From Bacteroidetes bacterium UBA4416 (GTDB lineage: Bacteria > Bacteroidota > Bacteroidia > B-17B0 > Aurantibacillaceae), in the NCBI GenBank assembly GCA_002390745.1, contig DGQK01000016.1, forward strand, positions 1 through 36,444: a DNA stretch of 36,444 nt, given 5' to 3'. Each line of letters begins with the position of its first letter. Position 1 is the first letter of the stretch. Below are positions 17,187-25,197 of the stretch, piece after piece. Below the pieces are notes generated by a model. It did no database searches. It saw only the letters and a program-made list of their open reading frames with translations, and was not told the origin of the DNA. Both the position numbers and the translations under genes were made by a program.

Positions 17187-18143
17187 TTACCTCACTTTTT
17201 TCGCCACCACAATCATTTCCTCGCCAATGTTTAGAAAAGACAGGGTTTTGTAGATCACGTTGTGCATCCACATGTAGAGCTTCAATTTCCACATCGGCTT
17301 TTGGGTAAAGGTATTGAAATAGGTTTGCCGTTCGCTGGCCTTAATGGTTTTATTCTCCTCGGTCAGAGTCACTTTCTTCTTTCCCTTAAAGCGTTTGATG
17401 AGGGGCAGGATCGTGTACATGATGAATAGTTTGATCTCGAAAGACGATTTGATCGTTTCCACCCGGTAGCCGTATTTTTCGAGCAGTTGGGCGATGGTTT
17501 TCTTACCGAAATAGTTGACATGGTCCAGGCCCATCATCTTCCAGTTATCCTTGTATTTTTTTGCAAAATAGGAGTCGATCTGCGGCACCTGTAGCACGAG
17601 GTAGCCGTTCATGGCCGTTACTGCGGCGCATTTTTCGACAAATGTATCAGCCTTGTCAATATGCTCCAGCACATCCCACATGGTAACCACGTCAAACTTT
17701 TTAGATTCGTCCATATCGAAGAAATCCATGTGATCGACAGGGAGCTTCAGGTCGTTTTTGGAATAGAGGTAAGGCTGTTCGGAAATTTCGATGCCATATA
17801 CCTTATAGCCAAGCTGCTGGCCGGTAAGCATGAAATGCCCCCAACCGGCGCCCAGGTCGAACAGCGAAGAGCCCGGAGCTTTGTATTTCCGGATGAGGTC
17901 GTAACGAAGCTTATGGCGCTCAATTTTAACCCAGTTATTTCCGGCGCGCACGGCATTGGCCACATGCTCGTCCTTGTAATTATGGTAATCGATGCTTTTC
18001 CTGTAATAAGGAGGAATGAACATAAAGGAGCATGACCCGCATTCGGCAACAGCAAATGTTTCTTTCTGGTATTTTACTTTAAACTGGGAATGATCTGTAT
18101 TACCGCATACACAACAACGAATGTCTTCAAAAATATCGGGCAT
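17187..18143 (-). CDS. Class I SAM-dependent methyltransferase with N-terminal zinc ribbon
   Basis: 318 residues. Two CxxC pairs (C10/C13 and C35/C38) form a probable zinc ribbon, followed by a Methyltransf_23/UbiG-like fold with SAM motif I DLGAGWG at 96-102, an acidic residue at the end of strand 2 (VYGIEIS) and motif DVVTMWDVLEHI. The combination of zinc ribbon and such a domain is common among methyltransferases of cell-surface sugar or lipid pathways in Bacteroidota, but the substrate is not evident. A basic C-terminal tail (about 250-318) may be a membrane-proximal helix. The gene lies 21 nt downstream of the Ala-Glu-Lys repeat protein gene and is probably in the same operon. Confidence 0.88.
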   Translation of the reverse strand: MPDIFEDIRCCVCGNTDHSQFKVKYQKETFAVAECGSCSFMFIPPYYRKSIDYHNYKDEHVANAVRAGNNWVKIERHKLRYDLIRKYKAPGSSLFDLGAGWGHFMLTGQQLGYKVYGIEISEQPYLYSKNDLKLPVDHMDFFDMDESKKFDVVTMWDVLEHIDKADTFVEKCAAVTAMNGYLVLQVPQIDSYFAKKYKDNWKMMGLDHVNYFGKKTIAQLLEKYGYRVETIKSSFEIKLFIMYTILPLIKRFKGKKKVTLTEENKTIKASERQTYFNTFTQKPMWKLKLYMWMHNVIYKTLSFLNIGEEMIVVAKKVR

Positions 18144-18164
18144 AATTTAGGCTGGGTTCTGTTT

Positions 18165-18804
18165 TTAAGGTTTGGTTTCTTGTTCAAAGGTTGATTCAGT
18201 TATGGGAGTGCTGTCCCTGAAATAGGAGATGCCTCCCCAGCTGAACATTTTCTTTTGATACACATAGGCGGATGATTCTTTGACAACAACCCGCTGAATA
18301 ATCACGATGCCTGTACCGGTAATGGTTTCTTCTGTCACGCCCGGAGGATATTTGGCAAGCAGGGCTTTTAATCTGGCATCTGTGGCAGCTGCAGTTGCTG
18401 TATCAGAGTTGAGGAGCTTTTCGATCTCAGCCAGTTTACCTTTGGCGTAAGCATCTCCGGCTTTTACGATCAGCGCATCCTCATAGGCGGTTTTAGCATC
18501 CTTATAGCGTTTCGACTTAAACAGTCCGTCAGCTTTGGTGATGGCCTCTTTGTATTTGTCGACACCGAGGGTAGGTGGGATGGAATGCTTTGCTTCTTTT
18601 TCTGATTTTTCTGCCGCCAGTTTATCAGCAGCAGCCTTTTCTGCGGCAGCTTTTGCAGATGCGGCTTTCTCAGCAGCAAGTTTTTCTGCGGCAGCCTTTT
18701 CAGCAGCGGTTTTGGACGCTTTAGCTTTTTCTTCAGCAAGTTTCTCAGCAGCAGCTTTCTCAGCAGCAAGTTTCTCAGCTGCAGCTTTCTCGGCAGCAGC
18801 CTTT
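18165..18804 (-). pseudogene. C-terminal part of the Ala-Glu-Lys repeat protein, displaced by a frameshift
   Basis: This part continues the protein of 18775-20922 but in another reading frame. It contains the last Ala-Glu-Lys units, then KRYKDAKTAYEDALIVKAGD (a TPR-like unit matching one in the N-terminal part), then a terminal domain with GVTEETITGTGIVIIQRVVV and SWGGISYFRDSTPITESTFE. Removing one base within 18800-18804 would join both pieces into one 918-residue protein with the total length divisible by three. Whether the shift is a sequencing error, a recent mutation or phase variation cannot be settled from this one sequence. The upstream continuation of this frame to 20219 (LLRKPLLKK-type text) is only the repeat read out of phase. 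Confidence 0.8.
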
Positions 18805-20216
18805 ATCGGCAGCAAGTTTCTCCGCGGCAGCTTTTTCAGCAGCGGCTTTATCGGCAGCAACCTTCTCCGAAGCAGCTTTCTCAGCGGCTGCTTTTTCCGC
18901 GGCAAGTTTCTCGGCAGCGGCTTTCTCGGCAGAAGCTTTTTCAGCAGCAAGTTTCTCCGCAGCAGCCTTTTCAGCAGCGGCTTTCTCGGCAGAAAGCTTC
19001 TCTGCGGCAGCTTTTTCAGCAGCGGCTTTCTCCGCAGCAGCTTTTTCAGCGGCAGCTTTCTCTCCAGCAGCGGCTTTTTCAGCAGCAAGTTTCTCAGCGG
19101 CAGCCTTTTCAGCGGCGGCCTTTTCAGCAGCAGCTTTCTCAGCAGCAGCCTTTTCCGCAGCGGCTTTCTCGGCAGCAAGTTTCTCAGCGGCAGCCTTTTC
19201 AGCGGCGGCCTTTTCAGCAGCAGCTTTCTCAGCAGCAGCCTTTTCCGCAGCGGCTTTCTCAGCAGCAAGTTTCTCAGCGGCAGCCTTTTCAGCAGCAGCT
19301 TTTGCAGCGGCGGCTTTCTCGGCAGCAGCTTTTTCCGCAGCAGCTTTCTCAGCAGCAGCTTTCTCAGCGGCAAGTTTCTCCGCAGCAGCTTTTTCAGCGG
19401 CGGCCTTTTCAGCAGAAGCTTTCTCAGCAGCAGCTTTCTCAGCGGCAGCCTTTTCCGCAGCGGCTTTCTCAGCGGCAGCTTTCTCCGCAGCAAGTTTCTC
19501 TGCGGCAAGTTTCTCGGCAGCAGCTTTCTCCGCAGCAGCCTTTTCAGCAGCGGCTTTCTCAGCGGCAGCTTTCTCTGCGGCAAGTTTCTCTGCGGCAGCT
19601 TTTGCAGCGGCGGCCTTTTCAGCAGCGGCTTTCTCCGCAGCAGCTTTTTCAGCAGCAGCTTTTTCAGCAGCGGCTTTCTCGGCAGCAGCTTTCTCCGCAG
19701 CAGCCTTTTCAGCAGCGGCTTTCTCAGCGGCAGCTTTTTCCGCGGCAGCTTTCTCTGCGGCAAGTTTCTCTGCGGCAGCTTTTGCAGCAGCAGCTTTCTC
19801 AGCGGCAGCCTTTTCCGCAGCGGCTTTCTCGGCAGCAAGTTTCTCAGCGGCGGCCTTTTCAGCAGCGGCTTTCTCCGCAGCAAGTTTCTCAGCGGCAGCT
19901 TTTGCAGCGGCAAGTTTCTCTGCGGCAGCTTTCTCCGCAGCAGCAGCCTTTTCGGCAGCAAGTTTCTCAGCGGCAGCCTTTTCAGTAGCAGCTTTTTCTG
20001 CGGCAGCTTTTTCAGCAGCAAGTTTCTCTGCGGCAGCTTTTTCAGCAGCAAGTTTCTCTGCGGCAGCTTTTGCAGCGGCGGCTTTCTCAGCAGCAGCTTT
20101 CTCAGCGGCGGCTTTCTCGGCAGCAAGTTTCTCAGCGGCGGCCTTTTCAGCAGCAGCTTTTTCAGCAGCGGCTTTCTCCGCAGCAAATTTCTCAGCGGCA
20201 GCTTTTGCAGCAGCAT
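18605..20216 (-). repeat. 15-bp tandem repeat tract encoding AAAEK units
   Basis: The tract has a 15-bp period with synonymous variants (GCTTTCTC or GCCTTTTC on the plus strand). A 90-bp block of six units at 19082-19171 is repeated at 19172-19261 with only the last base different, which indicates recent tandem duplication. Stop codons are absent in several frames across the tract because of the repeat composition. Confidence 0.93.
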
Positions 20217-20922
20217 CATCCGCTGCCTTTTTAGTTAAAGCTTCCTGATCTTTAATAATAATATCGATCTGGGCCAGCTGATCTTTCGGGTAATTTTCGC
20301 CTGGTTTTAGCTGAATAGCCTGGTTATAAGCGGCCCTGGCAGTTGGCCAGTCTTTTTTCTTAAACGCATTATCCGCCGTTTTAATGGCAGAATTATAGTT
20401 GGCATCGAGCTCTTTTTGTTTATTGATCGCGTCTTTTTCCAGCTGCCTTAAGCGGTCAAGGGCATCCAGCATCTGGTTACTATAGGCCTCATCATAATCA
20501 AAATTATCTATCTTGGAATTGTAAGTAACCTTTACAAGTGGCTGATTTAAAACCGAATAATCAATACCAGGCAAAGGTTCAAATAAACTGATGGATTCGA
20601 TATTAAAGCCCTTAAACGCATCCTTTGTTTTGTCGGCTGGTACGCCGCGCGTAGAAACCTGAAATTTTTTAGTGCAATGCCCCGTTTTGGTTACGATAAT
20701 GGTATAATCGCCATTGGGAGGGATCTGAAATTTGAAAGCGCCATCGTCGCCGGTCATCGTCTGCTGCACTTGTTTCCCTCCTTGCATGAGCGTTACCATC
20801 GCTCCCTGGAGTTTTTTTCCATTTTTTTCGATGCGGCTTGAGAAGGGGAGTGTCCAGTCCTGTGCAAATGAAGAATAAACGTTGAAAATGAAATATAAAA
20901 TTAGTGTATAAACGTTCTTCAT
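18775..20922 (-). CDS. Secreted protein with very long Ala-Glu-Lys single-helix repeat (N-terminal part, frameshifted)
   Basis: As read, 715 residues ending in an out-of-phase ADKGCCRESCS tail. Signal peptide MKNVYTLILYFIFNVYSSFAQ, then a carboxypeptidase-regulatory-like beta-sandwich (about 33-95, with GAMVTLMQGGKQVQQTMTGD), a helical segment, and a TPR-like unit (NAFKKKDWPTARAAYNQAIQLKPGE cut at about 190-215). From about residue 236 the protein is built of five-residue AAAEK/LAAEK units. K to E spacing of four residues between units supports salt bridges along one straight alpha-helix. With the restored C-terminal part the helix would be about 540 residues, roughly 80 nm at 0.15 nm per residue. 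TolA- or scaffold-like bridging in the envelope is plausible; the actual role is unknown. It is the first gene of a unit with the methyltransferase. Confidence 0.82.
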   Translation of the reverse strand: MKNVYTLILYFIFNVYSSFAQDWTLPFSSRIEKNGKKLQGAMVTLMQGGKQVQQTMTGDDGAFKFQIPPNGDYTIIVTKTGHCTKKFQVSTRGVPADKTKDAFKGFNIESISLFEPLPGIDYSVLNQPLVKVTYNSKIDNFDYDEAYSNQMLDALDRLRQLEKDAINKQKELDANYNSAIKTADNAFKKKDWPTARAAYNQAIQLKPGENYPKDQLAQIDIIIKDQEALTKKAADDAAAKAAAEKFAAEKAAAEKAAAEKAAAEKLAAEKAAAEKAAAEKAAAAKAAAEKLAAEKAAAEKLAAEKAAAEKAATEKAAAEKLAAEKAAAAEKAAAEKLAAAKAAAEKLAAEKAAAEKAAAEKLAAEKAAAEKAAAEKAAAAKAAAEKLAAEKAAAEKAAAEKAAAEKAAAEKAAAEKAAAEKAAAEKAAAEKAAAEKAAAAKAAAEKLAAEKAAAEKAAAEKAAAEKAAAEKLAAEKLAAEKAAAEKAAAEKAAAEKAAAEKASAEKAAAEKAAAEKLAAEKAAAEKAAAEKAAAEKAAAAKAAAEKAAAEKLAAEKAAAEKAAAEKAAAEKAAAEKAAAEKLAAEKAAAEKAAAEKAAAEKAAAEKAAAEKLAAEKAAAGEKAAAEKAAAEKAAAEKAAAEKLSAEKAAAEKAAAEKLAAEKASAEKAAAEKLAAEKAAAEKAASEKVAADKAAAEKAAAEKLAADKGCCRESCS

Positions 20923-20940
20923 AAATTACAAAGCTGTAGT

Positions 20941-20972
20941 TTTGTATGGAGGGATAAATTTACATAATTTTC
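20941..20972 (+). promoter_or_regulatory. Promoter: TTTG - 20 bp - TAATTTTC
   Basis: TTTG (20941-20944) and TAATTTTC (20965-20972, one mismatch to TAnnTTTG) have the standard 20-bp spacing. The predicted start of transcription is about 20 nt before the ATG at 20999. The 76-bp gap is shared with the divergent repeat-protein gene, whose own weak box (CAGCTTTG on the minus strand) lies at 20936-20929. Confidence 0.5.
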
Positions 20973-20998
20973 CATAATAAACTGATTTAAAATTATAT

Positions 20999-22138
20999 AT
21001 GCACTACCAAAACATGGGCCATTCTTATAGTTTTTGGGAAACACAAACGTATTTCAGCAAGGTGGACCTGGTGGTGATCGGAAGCGGTATCGTAGGCCTC
21101 AACGCAGCCATTTCTTACCAGGAAAAACATCCCAAAGCAAAGGTATTGGTCCTGGAGCGCGGCATGCTGCCTGCGGGTGCAAGCACTAAAAATGCCGGCT
21201 TTGCCTGCTTTGGGAGTGTGAGTGAATTATTATCCGATCTGAGGCACAGCAGTCAAGAGCTGGTCTGGCAAACCGTAGCCATGAGGATCAGCGGGCTGGA
21301 GTTGCTCAGGAAACGCCTGGGCGATGCACATATCGACTACAGGGAGTACGGCGGCTATGAATTGTTTGATGAGGAGCAGCGTTTCCATGAATGCGCAGAG
21401 CAGATAGACCGCCTGAATAAACAGCTCGGGCCTTTTGTGAAAGAAAAAGAAATTTACCGCATTACCAACAGGAAGCTGGCAGGTTTTGGATTCAAAGGGA
21501 TCAAAGGCCTTATCTTCAACAAAAAAGAAGGGCAGATCGATACAGGACGGATGATGGCGGAACTGATGAAACTGGCCCACCACAAAGGTATCCTGATCCT
21601 GAACCGGGTTGAGGTAACGCAGCTGAACGATTCAGGGCAAAGCGTGGATCTGCTGACAACGGCCGGGGAGATCAGGGCCGGAAAAGTGATTGTAGCTACC
21701 AATGGCTTTGCGTCGCAACTTCTGAACCTGGAGGATGTGAAGCCGGCCAGAGCCCAGGTGCTGGTAACCAGGCCAATCGCGGATCTTCTGATCAAGGGCA
21801 CCTTTCATTACGACGAAGGCTTTTATTATTTCCGGAATATCGGCAACCGAATCCTGTTTGGGGGTGGAAGAAACCTCGATTTTGAAGCCGAAACCACCAC
21901 AGAGCTGGCCCTAAATGCCAGGATCCAAACACGGCTCGATCAGCTTCTGGAAGAGGTAATTTTGCCGGGAACCGCTTTTGAGGTCGAACAGCGCTGGGCC
22001 GGAATCATGGGCGTGGGCAGCGAAAAAAAGCCGATTATACGTCAGGTATCGCCGAATATGGTTTGTGCGGTTCGCATGGGAGGCATGGGTATTGCCATCG
22101 GATCTCTGGTGGGAAAATTGGCGGTGGATGAGCTTTGA
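20999..22138 (+). CDS. FAD-dependent oxidoreductase (DAO family)
   Basis: 379 residues. An N-terminal dinucleotide-binding motif VIGSGIVGLNAA (GxGxxG at residues 28-33) is followed by an ADP-ribose-binding acidic end of strand 2 (VLVLERGMLPAGAST) and the flavin-contact sequence ASTKNAGFACFG. The C-terminal FAD-closing motif RMGGMGIAIGSLVGKLAV matches D-amino-acid-oxidase/glycine-oxidase-type enzymes. It should be a cytosolic flavoenzyme oxidising an amine or imino acid substrate; the specific substrate is not identifiable. The family also includes the MnmC oxidoreductase domain, which this resembles only in general fold. A 20-bp-spaced promoter precedes it. No terminator is visible downstream. 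Confidence 0.87.
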   Translation: MHYQNMGHSYSFWETQTYFSKVDLVVIGSGIVGLNAAISYQEKHPKAKVLVLERGMLPAGASTKNAGFACFGSVSELLSDLRHSSQELVWQTVAMRISGLELLRKRLGDAHIDYREYGGYELFDEEQRFHECAEQIDRLNKQLGPFVKEKEIYRITNRKLAGFGFKGIKGLIFNKKEGQIDTGRMMAELMKLAHHKGILILNRVEVTQLNDSGQSVDLLTTAGEIRAGKVIVATNGFASQLLNLEDVKPARAQVLVTRPIADLLIKGTFHYDEGFYYFRNIGNRILFGGGRNLDFEAETTTELALNARIQTRLDQLLEEVILPGTAFEVEQRWAGIMGVGSEKKPIIRQVSPNMVCAVRMGGMGIAIGSLVGKLAVDEL

Positions 22139-22159
22139 AAAACGGTGTCATTTTAGTTA

Positions 22160-22250
22160 GCGAGCGCCAGGGATGGAGCGGATGTTTGAGCTCTCCCGTC
22201 ACGACGCGTCGTAACGGGAAGCTAGTAGCGACAGCCCACCAGGCGCCCAT
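22160..22250. repeat. Candidate dispersed intergenic repeat with palindrome
   Basis: The element begins GCGAGCGCCAGGGATGGAG and ends near AGCGACAGCCCACC. Inside, CCCGT-C-ACGAC (22195-22205) pairs with GTCGT-A-ACGGG (22208-22218) around GC. The flanking text resembles a GC-rich intergenic element I recall from other Bacteroidota genomes, but I cannot verify this here. It stands out from the AT-rich surroundings. Confidence 0.4.
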
Positions 22251-22588
22251 AACCATCTATTTGTAGAATCTCCTGATACCTTTTGTGACGTAGGCCTTGA
22301 AGGTATATGGATCGCATTGTGCTTTTATTTAATTTAACATAATGTTAATTATAATAAAATGAAGCCATGTTATTAAAGCCCGTAAATACCCGATATTGAC
22401 CGAGATGCTACATTACACGTAAGATAGATACAATGATTACACGTACACACTCCGGACCTTTACACAGAGTAAAACCTGACGTTCAAAATGTGCATCACAA
22501 CCCATGCCGCACGGCAAGAATACACTAATTATTGTTAATCAGTCTTTTACAAATGTTCGCCAAATGTCGAAAACCTTCTTTCTGATAG

Positions 22589-22596
22589 TATTTTTG
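22589..22596 (+). promoter_or_regulatory. queA -7 box (TATTTTTG)
   Basis: An exact TAnnTTTG match. No TTG is present about 20 bp upstream. It predicts transcription from about 22601 and an 85-90-nt leader before the queA ATG, which is much longer than for other genes in this window. Confidence 0.5.
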
Positions 22597-22606
22597 CATC
22601 CAAATT

Positions 22607-22626
22607 ATTAATCCCGTAAGATTAAT
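22607..22626 (+). promoter_or_regulatory. Hairpin at the start of the queA leader
   Basis: ATTAATC (22607-22613) and GATTAAT (22620-22626) are perfect inverse copies around the loop CCGTAA, just after the predicted transcription start. GAATG and CATTC segments downstream could form a second stem. It does not match a preQ1 riboswitch that I can recognise; a role in regulation is inference. Confidence 0.35.
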
Positions 22627-22688
22627 GGAATGGCCCTCCCAAAGGTTTGTTTCATTCTGTCTTATACTAAACGTTATAACAGACACAG

Positions 22689-23738
22689 ATGAAGTTATCC
22701 ATGTTCAAATTCAATCTGCCGAAAGAGCTTTTGGCAGAGCATCCTTCCAAAAACCGTGACGAAAGTCGACTGATGGTAGTTGACCGCGCCACCGGAAAGA
22801 TCGCCCACAAAAAATTCAAAGACGTTATCAATTACTTCGACGAAGGCGATGTGATGGTGCTCAACGATACCAAGGTGTTTCCTGCCCGCATGTACGGAAA
22901 TAAGGAAAAAACAGGCGCCAAGATCGAAGTGTTTCTGCTGCGCGAGCTCAATGCCGAAAGCCGCTTATGGGACGTACTGGTAGATCCGGCGCGTAAAATC
23001 CGGATCGGAAATAAATTATACTTTGGCGAAAACGACAACGTCGTAGCTGAGGTAATCGACAATACCACGTCACGCGGCCGTACTCTGCGTTTCCTGTTCG
23101 ACGGTTCCTACGAAGAATTCCGGAAAGCGCTTTACGACCTGGGCGAAACGCCTCTGCCGAAATACATCAAACGTGCCGTAGAAGAAAGCGATGTCGAGCG
23201 TTACCAAACGGTATTTGCCAAAAATGAAGGCGCTGTGGCCGCTCCTACTGCCGGCCTTCACTTTAGCCGCGAATTGCTGAAACGCCTTGAGATTAAAGGC
23301 GTTGACTTCGCCCGCTTAACGCTGCATATCGGCCTGGGAACCTTCCGTATGGTAGAAGTGGAAGATCTTACCAAGCACAAAATGGACAGCGAGGAAGCCA
23401 TCATCAGCGAAGAAGCCTGCAGGATCATCAACGCCGGTAAGGACAAAAAGAAAAAGGTATGCGCTGTAGGTACTACGGTAATGCGCGCCCTGGAATCTTC
23501 GGTGTCTACAACCGGGCACGTGAATCCTTATAACGGCTGGACCAATAAGTTCATCTTCCCTCCTTACGATTTCTCTGTAGCCAACTGCATGATCACCAAC
23601 TTCCACATGCCTGAATCGACCCTGCTGATGCAAATTGCAGCTTTCGGCGGCTATGACCTGATCATGAAAGCTTACAAAGAAGCGATCAAGGAAAAATACA
23701 AATTCTACTCTTATGGCGATGCCATGTTGATTTTGTAA
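22689..23738 (+). CDS. queA: S-adenosylmethionine:tRNA ribosyltransferase-isomerase QueA
   Basis: 349 residues, normal QueA length. The N-terminus FNLPKELLAEHPSKNRDESRLMVV, the segment GDVMVLNDTKVFPARMYG, the catalytic-region sequence VAAPTAGLHFSRELL, the HIGLGTF motif and the C-terminal NFHMPESTLLMQIAAFGG are all diagnostic. The enzyme transfers and rearranges the ribosyl moiety of SAM onto preQ1 at the tRNA wobble position, making epoxyqueuosine in the queuosine pathway in the cytosol. The ATG at 22689 is the only start that fits. The gene is monocistronic: a -7 box lies about 90 nt upstream and a strong terminator follows 20 nt after the stop. No other queuosine gene is in the window. Confidence 0.96.
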   Translation: MKLSMFKFNLPKELLAEHPSKNRDESRLMVVDRATGKIAHKKFKDVINYFDEGDVMVLNDTKVFPARMYGNKEKTGAKIEVFLLRELNAESRLWDVLVDPARKIRIGNKLYFGENDNVVAEVIDNTTSRGRTLRFLFDGSYEEFRKALYDLGETPLPKYIKRAVEESDVERYQTVFAKNEGAVAAPTAGLHFSRELLKRLEIKGVDFARLTLHIGLGTFRMVEVEDLTKHKMDSEEAIISEEACRIINAGKDKKKKVCAVGTTVMRALESSVSTTGHVNPYNGWTNKFIFPPYDFSVANCMITNFHMPESTLLMQIAAFGGYDLIMKAYKEAIKEKYKFYSYGDAMLIL

Positions 23739-23758
23739 GATTATTCAACTAGTTTTAT

Positions 23759-23789
23759 AGCCATCCGTCATTTACCGGATGGCTTTTTT
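23759..23789 (+). terminator. Rho-independent terminator of queA
   Basis: AGCCATCCG (23759-23767) pairs perfectly with CGGATGGCT (23776-23784) around an 8-nt loop, followed by a run of six T (23784-23789). It separates queA from the acyltransferase operon, whose first start codon is only 17 nt later. Confidence 0.93.
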
Positions 23790-23805
23790 GTTTATTTAAG
23801 CGCAG

Positions 23806-25197
23806 GTGTTTTTCAATACGATCCAATATTTAGTTTTTCTTCCTGTAGTTCTGCTGCTTTATTACATGACGATGCCCAGGTACCGATGGGTTGTTCTGTT
23901 CGTCGCCAGCTGCGTATTTTATATGTATTTCATCCCGAAATACATCTTATGCCTGTTCTTCCTCATCATTGTGGATTATGTGCTGGCCCTGAAGATCGAC
24001 GCCGCAGACCGGCCGCCACGAAAAAAGCTGTTTCTTGTCCTGAGCATCGTTTCCAATTTCGGGCTGCTGTTCTATTTCAAATACCTGGGCTTTTTTACGG
24101 AAGTGCTCAACACCGGGCTGCTGGACTTTTTCGGCAAGCACATCAAAGTAAGCAATGAGATCCTGCCCATCGGTTTATCGTTTCACACGTTTCAGTCGGT
24201 GAGCTACGTGGTGGACGTCTATCAAGGCAAACAGAAGCCTGAAAGGCATTTGGGCATCTACTCCACTTACGTGCTGTTCTTTCCGCAAATGGTGGCAGGG
24301 CCGATCGAGCGCTTCTCCACCCTTGGAAACGAGCTGAAAAAAACGGTTTCTTTTAGCTTCGGATTTTTGAAAAAAGCTCTGCCACTTTTCCTGATCGGCT
24401 TATTCTATAAAGCCGTGATTGCCGATAATTGCGGGGAGTATGTCAACCAGACTTACGCCTCGCTGTCCTCGCAGCATTCCCTGAACGTGCTGATCGCCGT
24501 TTTTTTATTCAGCATCCAGATCTACAGCGATTTCTTCGGCTATTCCCTGATGGCCCAGGCCAGCGCACAGCTGTTCGGGATCAGGCTGGTGGATAACTTC
24601 GCCTTTCCGTTCTTTTCCCGAAATATCATTGAGTTCTGGAAAAAATGGCATCTGTCGCTCACGGGCTGGTTCAGGGATTATGTGTATATTCCTCTGGGAG
24701 GCAACCGCGGCACCTTTCTGAAATACGTTTTTAACATTCTACTCATCTTTACGCTGAGCGGATTATGGCACGGTGCCGGGATCAATTTTATCCTTTGGGG
24801 ATTTTTTCATGCGCTTTGTTATATTATCACCCTGCTACTCATGAAACGACTCGGGCTCCGGCTGCCAGCCATTCCAGGTTATACCGGCACTTTTACCCTT
24901 GTGGCCTTTATCTTTGTATTCTTCCGGAGCGGTAGCATCAGCGAGAGCATCGCCATCTTCCGCCAGATGCTTCATCCTGCGGCCGGCGCTTCTTTTCTTC
25001 CGGTTTCCATCGTCCTGTGCATCAATCTTGCTGTTGTATTTCTAGTTGAACTATTCGCTCATAAACAACTCAATTACAGTACTTTTATCACAAAAAACCC
25101 CAGGCCTGTGAACGCCCTTCTGTTTCTTTACCTTCTGTTTGCGGTCCTGGTATTCAGCGGTGTCGACAACCTGCCATTTATTTATTTCCAGTTTTAA
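23806..25197 (+). CDS. MBOAT-family membrane-bound O-acyltransferase
   Basis: 463 residues. The GTG start at 23806 gives the typical N-terminus FNTIQYLVFLPVVLLLYY; the first ATG (residue 22 onward) would cut into the first membrane helix. Around ten hydrophobic segments are visible. Family landmarks include QMVAGPIERF, EFWKKWHLSLTGWFRDYVYIPLGG in pieces, and the active-site histidine in SGLWHGAGINFILWGFFHA (H322, with a second conserved H335). It resembles AlgI/DltB-type enzymes that pass acyl groups across the membrane onto extracellular glycans. It is the first gene of a three-gene operon: its stop overlaps the next start (TAATG). The promoter must lie in the very short gap after the queA terminator or transcription reads through. 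Confidence 0.93.
   Translation: MFFNTIQYLVFLPVVLLLYYMTMPRYRWVVLFVASCVFYMYFIPKYILCLFFLIIVDYVLALKIDAADRPPRKKLFLVLSIVSNFGLLFYFKYLGFFTEVLNTGLLDFFGKHIKVSNEILPIGLSFHTFQSVSYVVDVYQGKQKPERHLGIYSTYVLFFPQMVAGPIERFSTLGNELKKTVSFSFGFLKKALPLFLIGLFYKAVIADNCGEYVNQTYASLSSQHSLNVLIAVFLFSIQIYSDFFGYSLMAQASAQLFGIRLVDNFAFPFFSRNIIEFWKKWHLSLTGWFRDYVYIPLGGNRGTFLKYVFNILLIFTLSGLWHGAGINFILWGFFHALCYIITLLLMKRLGLRLPAIPGYTGTFTLVAFIFVFFRSGSISESIAIFRQMLHPAAGASFLPVSIVLCINLAVVFLVELFAHKQLNYSTFITKNPRPVNALLFLYLLFAVLVFSGVDNLPFIYFQF

Larger units (their letters stand above)
22139..22688. other. 550-bp intergenic region: repeat remnant, promoter and leader hairpin
   Basis: The first 120 bp are GC-rich and contain a dispersed-repeat-like element with a strong palindrome. 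The middle 300 bp are AT-rich with no gene-like frame. The last 100 bp hold the queA -7 box and a hairpin. I find no tRNA or known riboswitch signature. Confidence 0.55.

Noticed and set aside
18790..18815. Programmed ribosomal frameshift in the helix protein
   Set aside because: The site CGATAAAGGC is not a recognised slippery heptamer and no stimulatory structure is clear; a simple indel explains it better. Kept open only as a testable alternative.
18805..20219. Long minus-strand open frame of Lys/Leu/Arg-Pro text upstream of the displaced C-terminus
   Set aside because: It is the same repeat read out of phase; only the part after the frameshift (18165 to about 18804) is genuine protein sequence.
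18535..20238. A 567-residue open frame on the plus strand opposite the helix tract (Ser/Phe/Leu-rich)
   Set aside because: It is the antisense reading of a 15-bp repeat that lacks stop codons in several frames; the text SSFLSSSLF repeats mechanically and has no start context.
22600..22688. preQ1 riboswitch before queA
   Set aside because: The small pseudoknot layout of preQ1-I and the layout of other preQ1 classes could not be matched by eye; only generic hairpins are visible.
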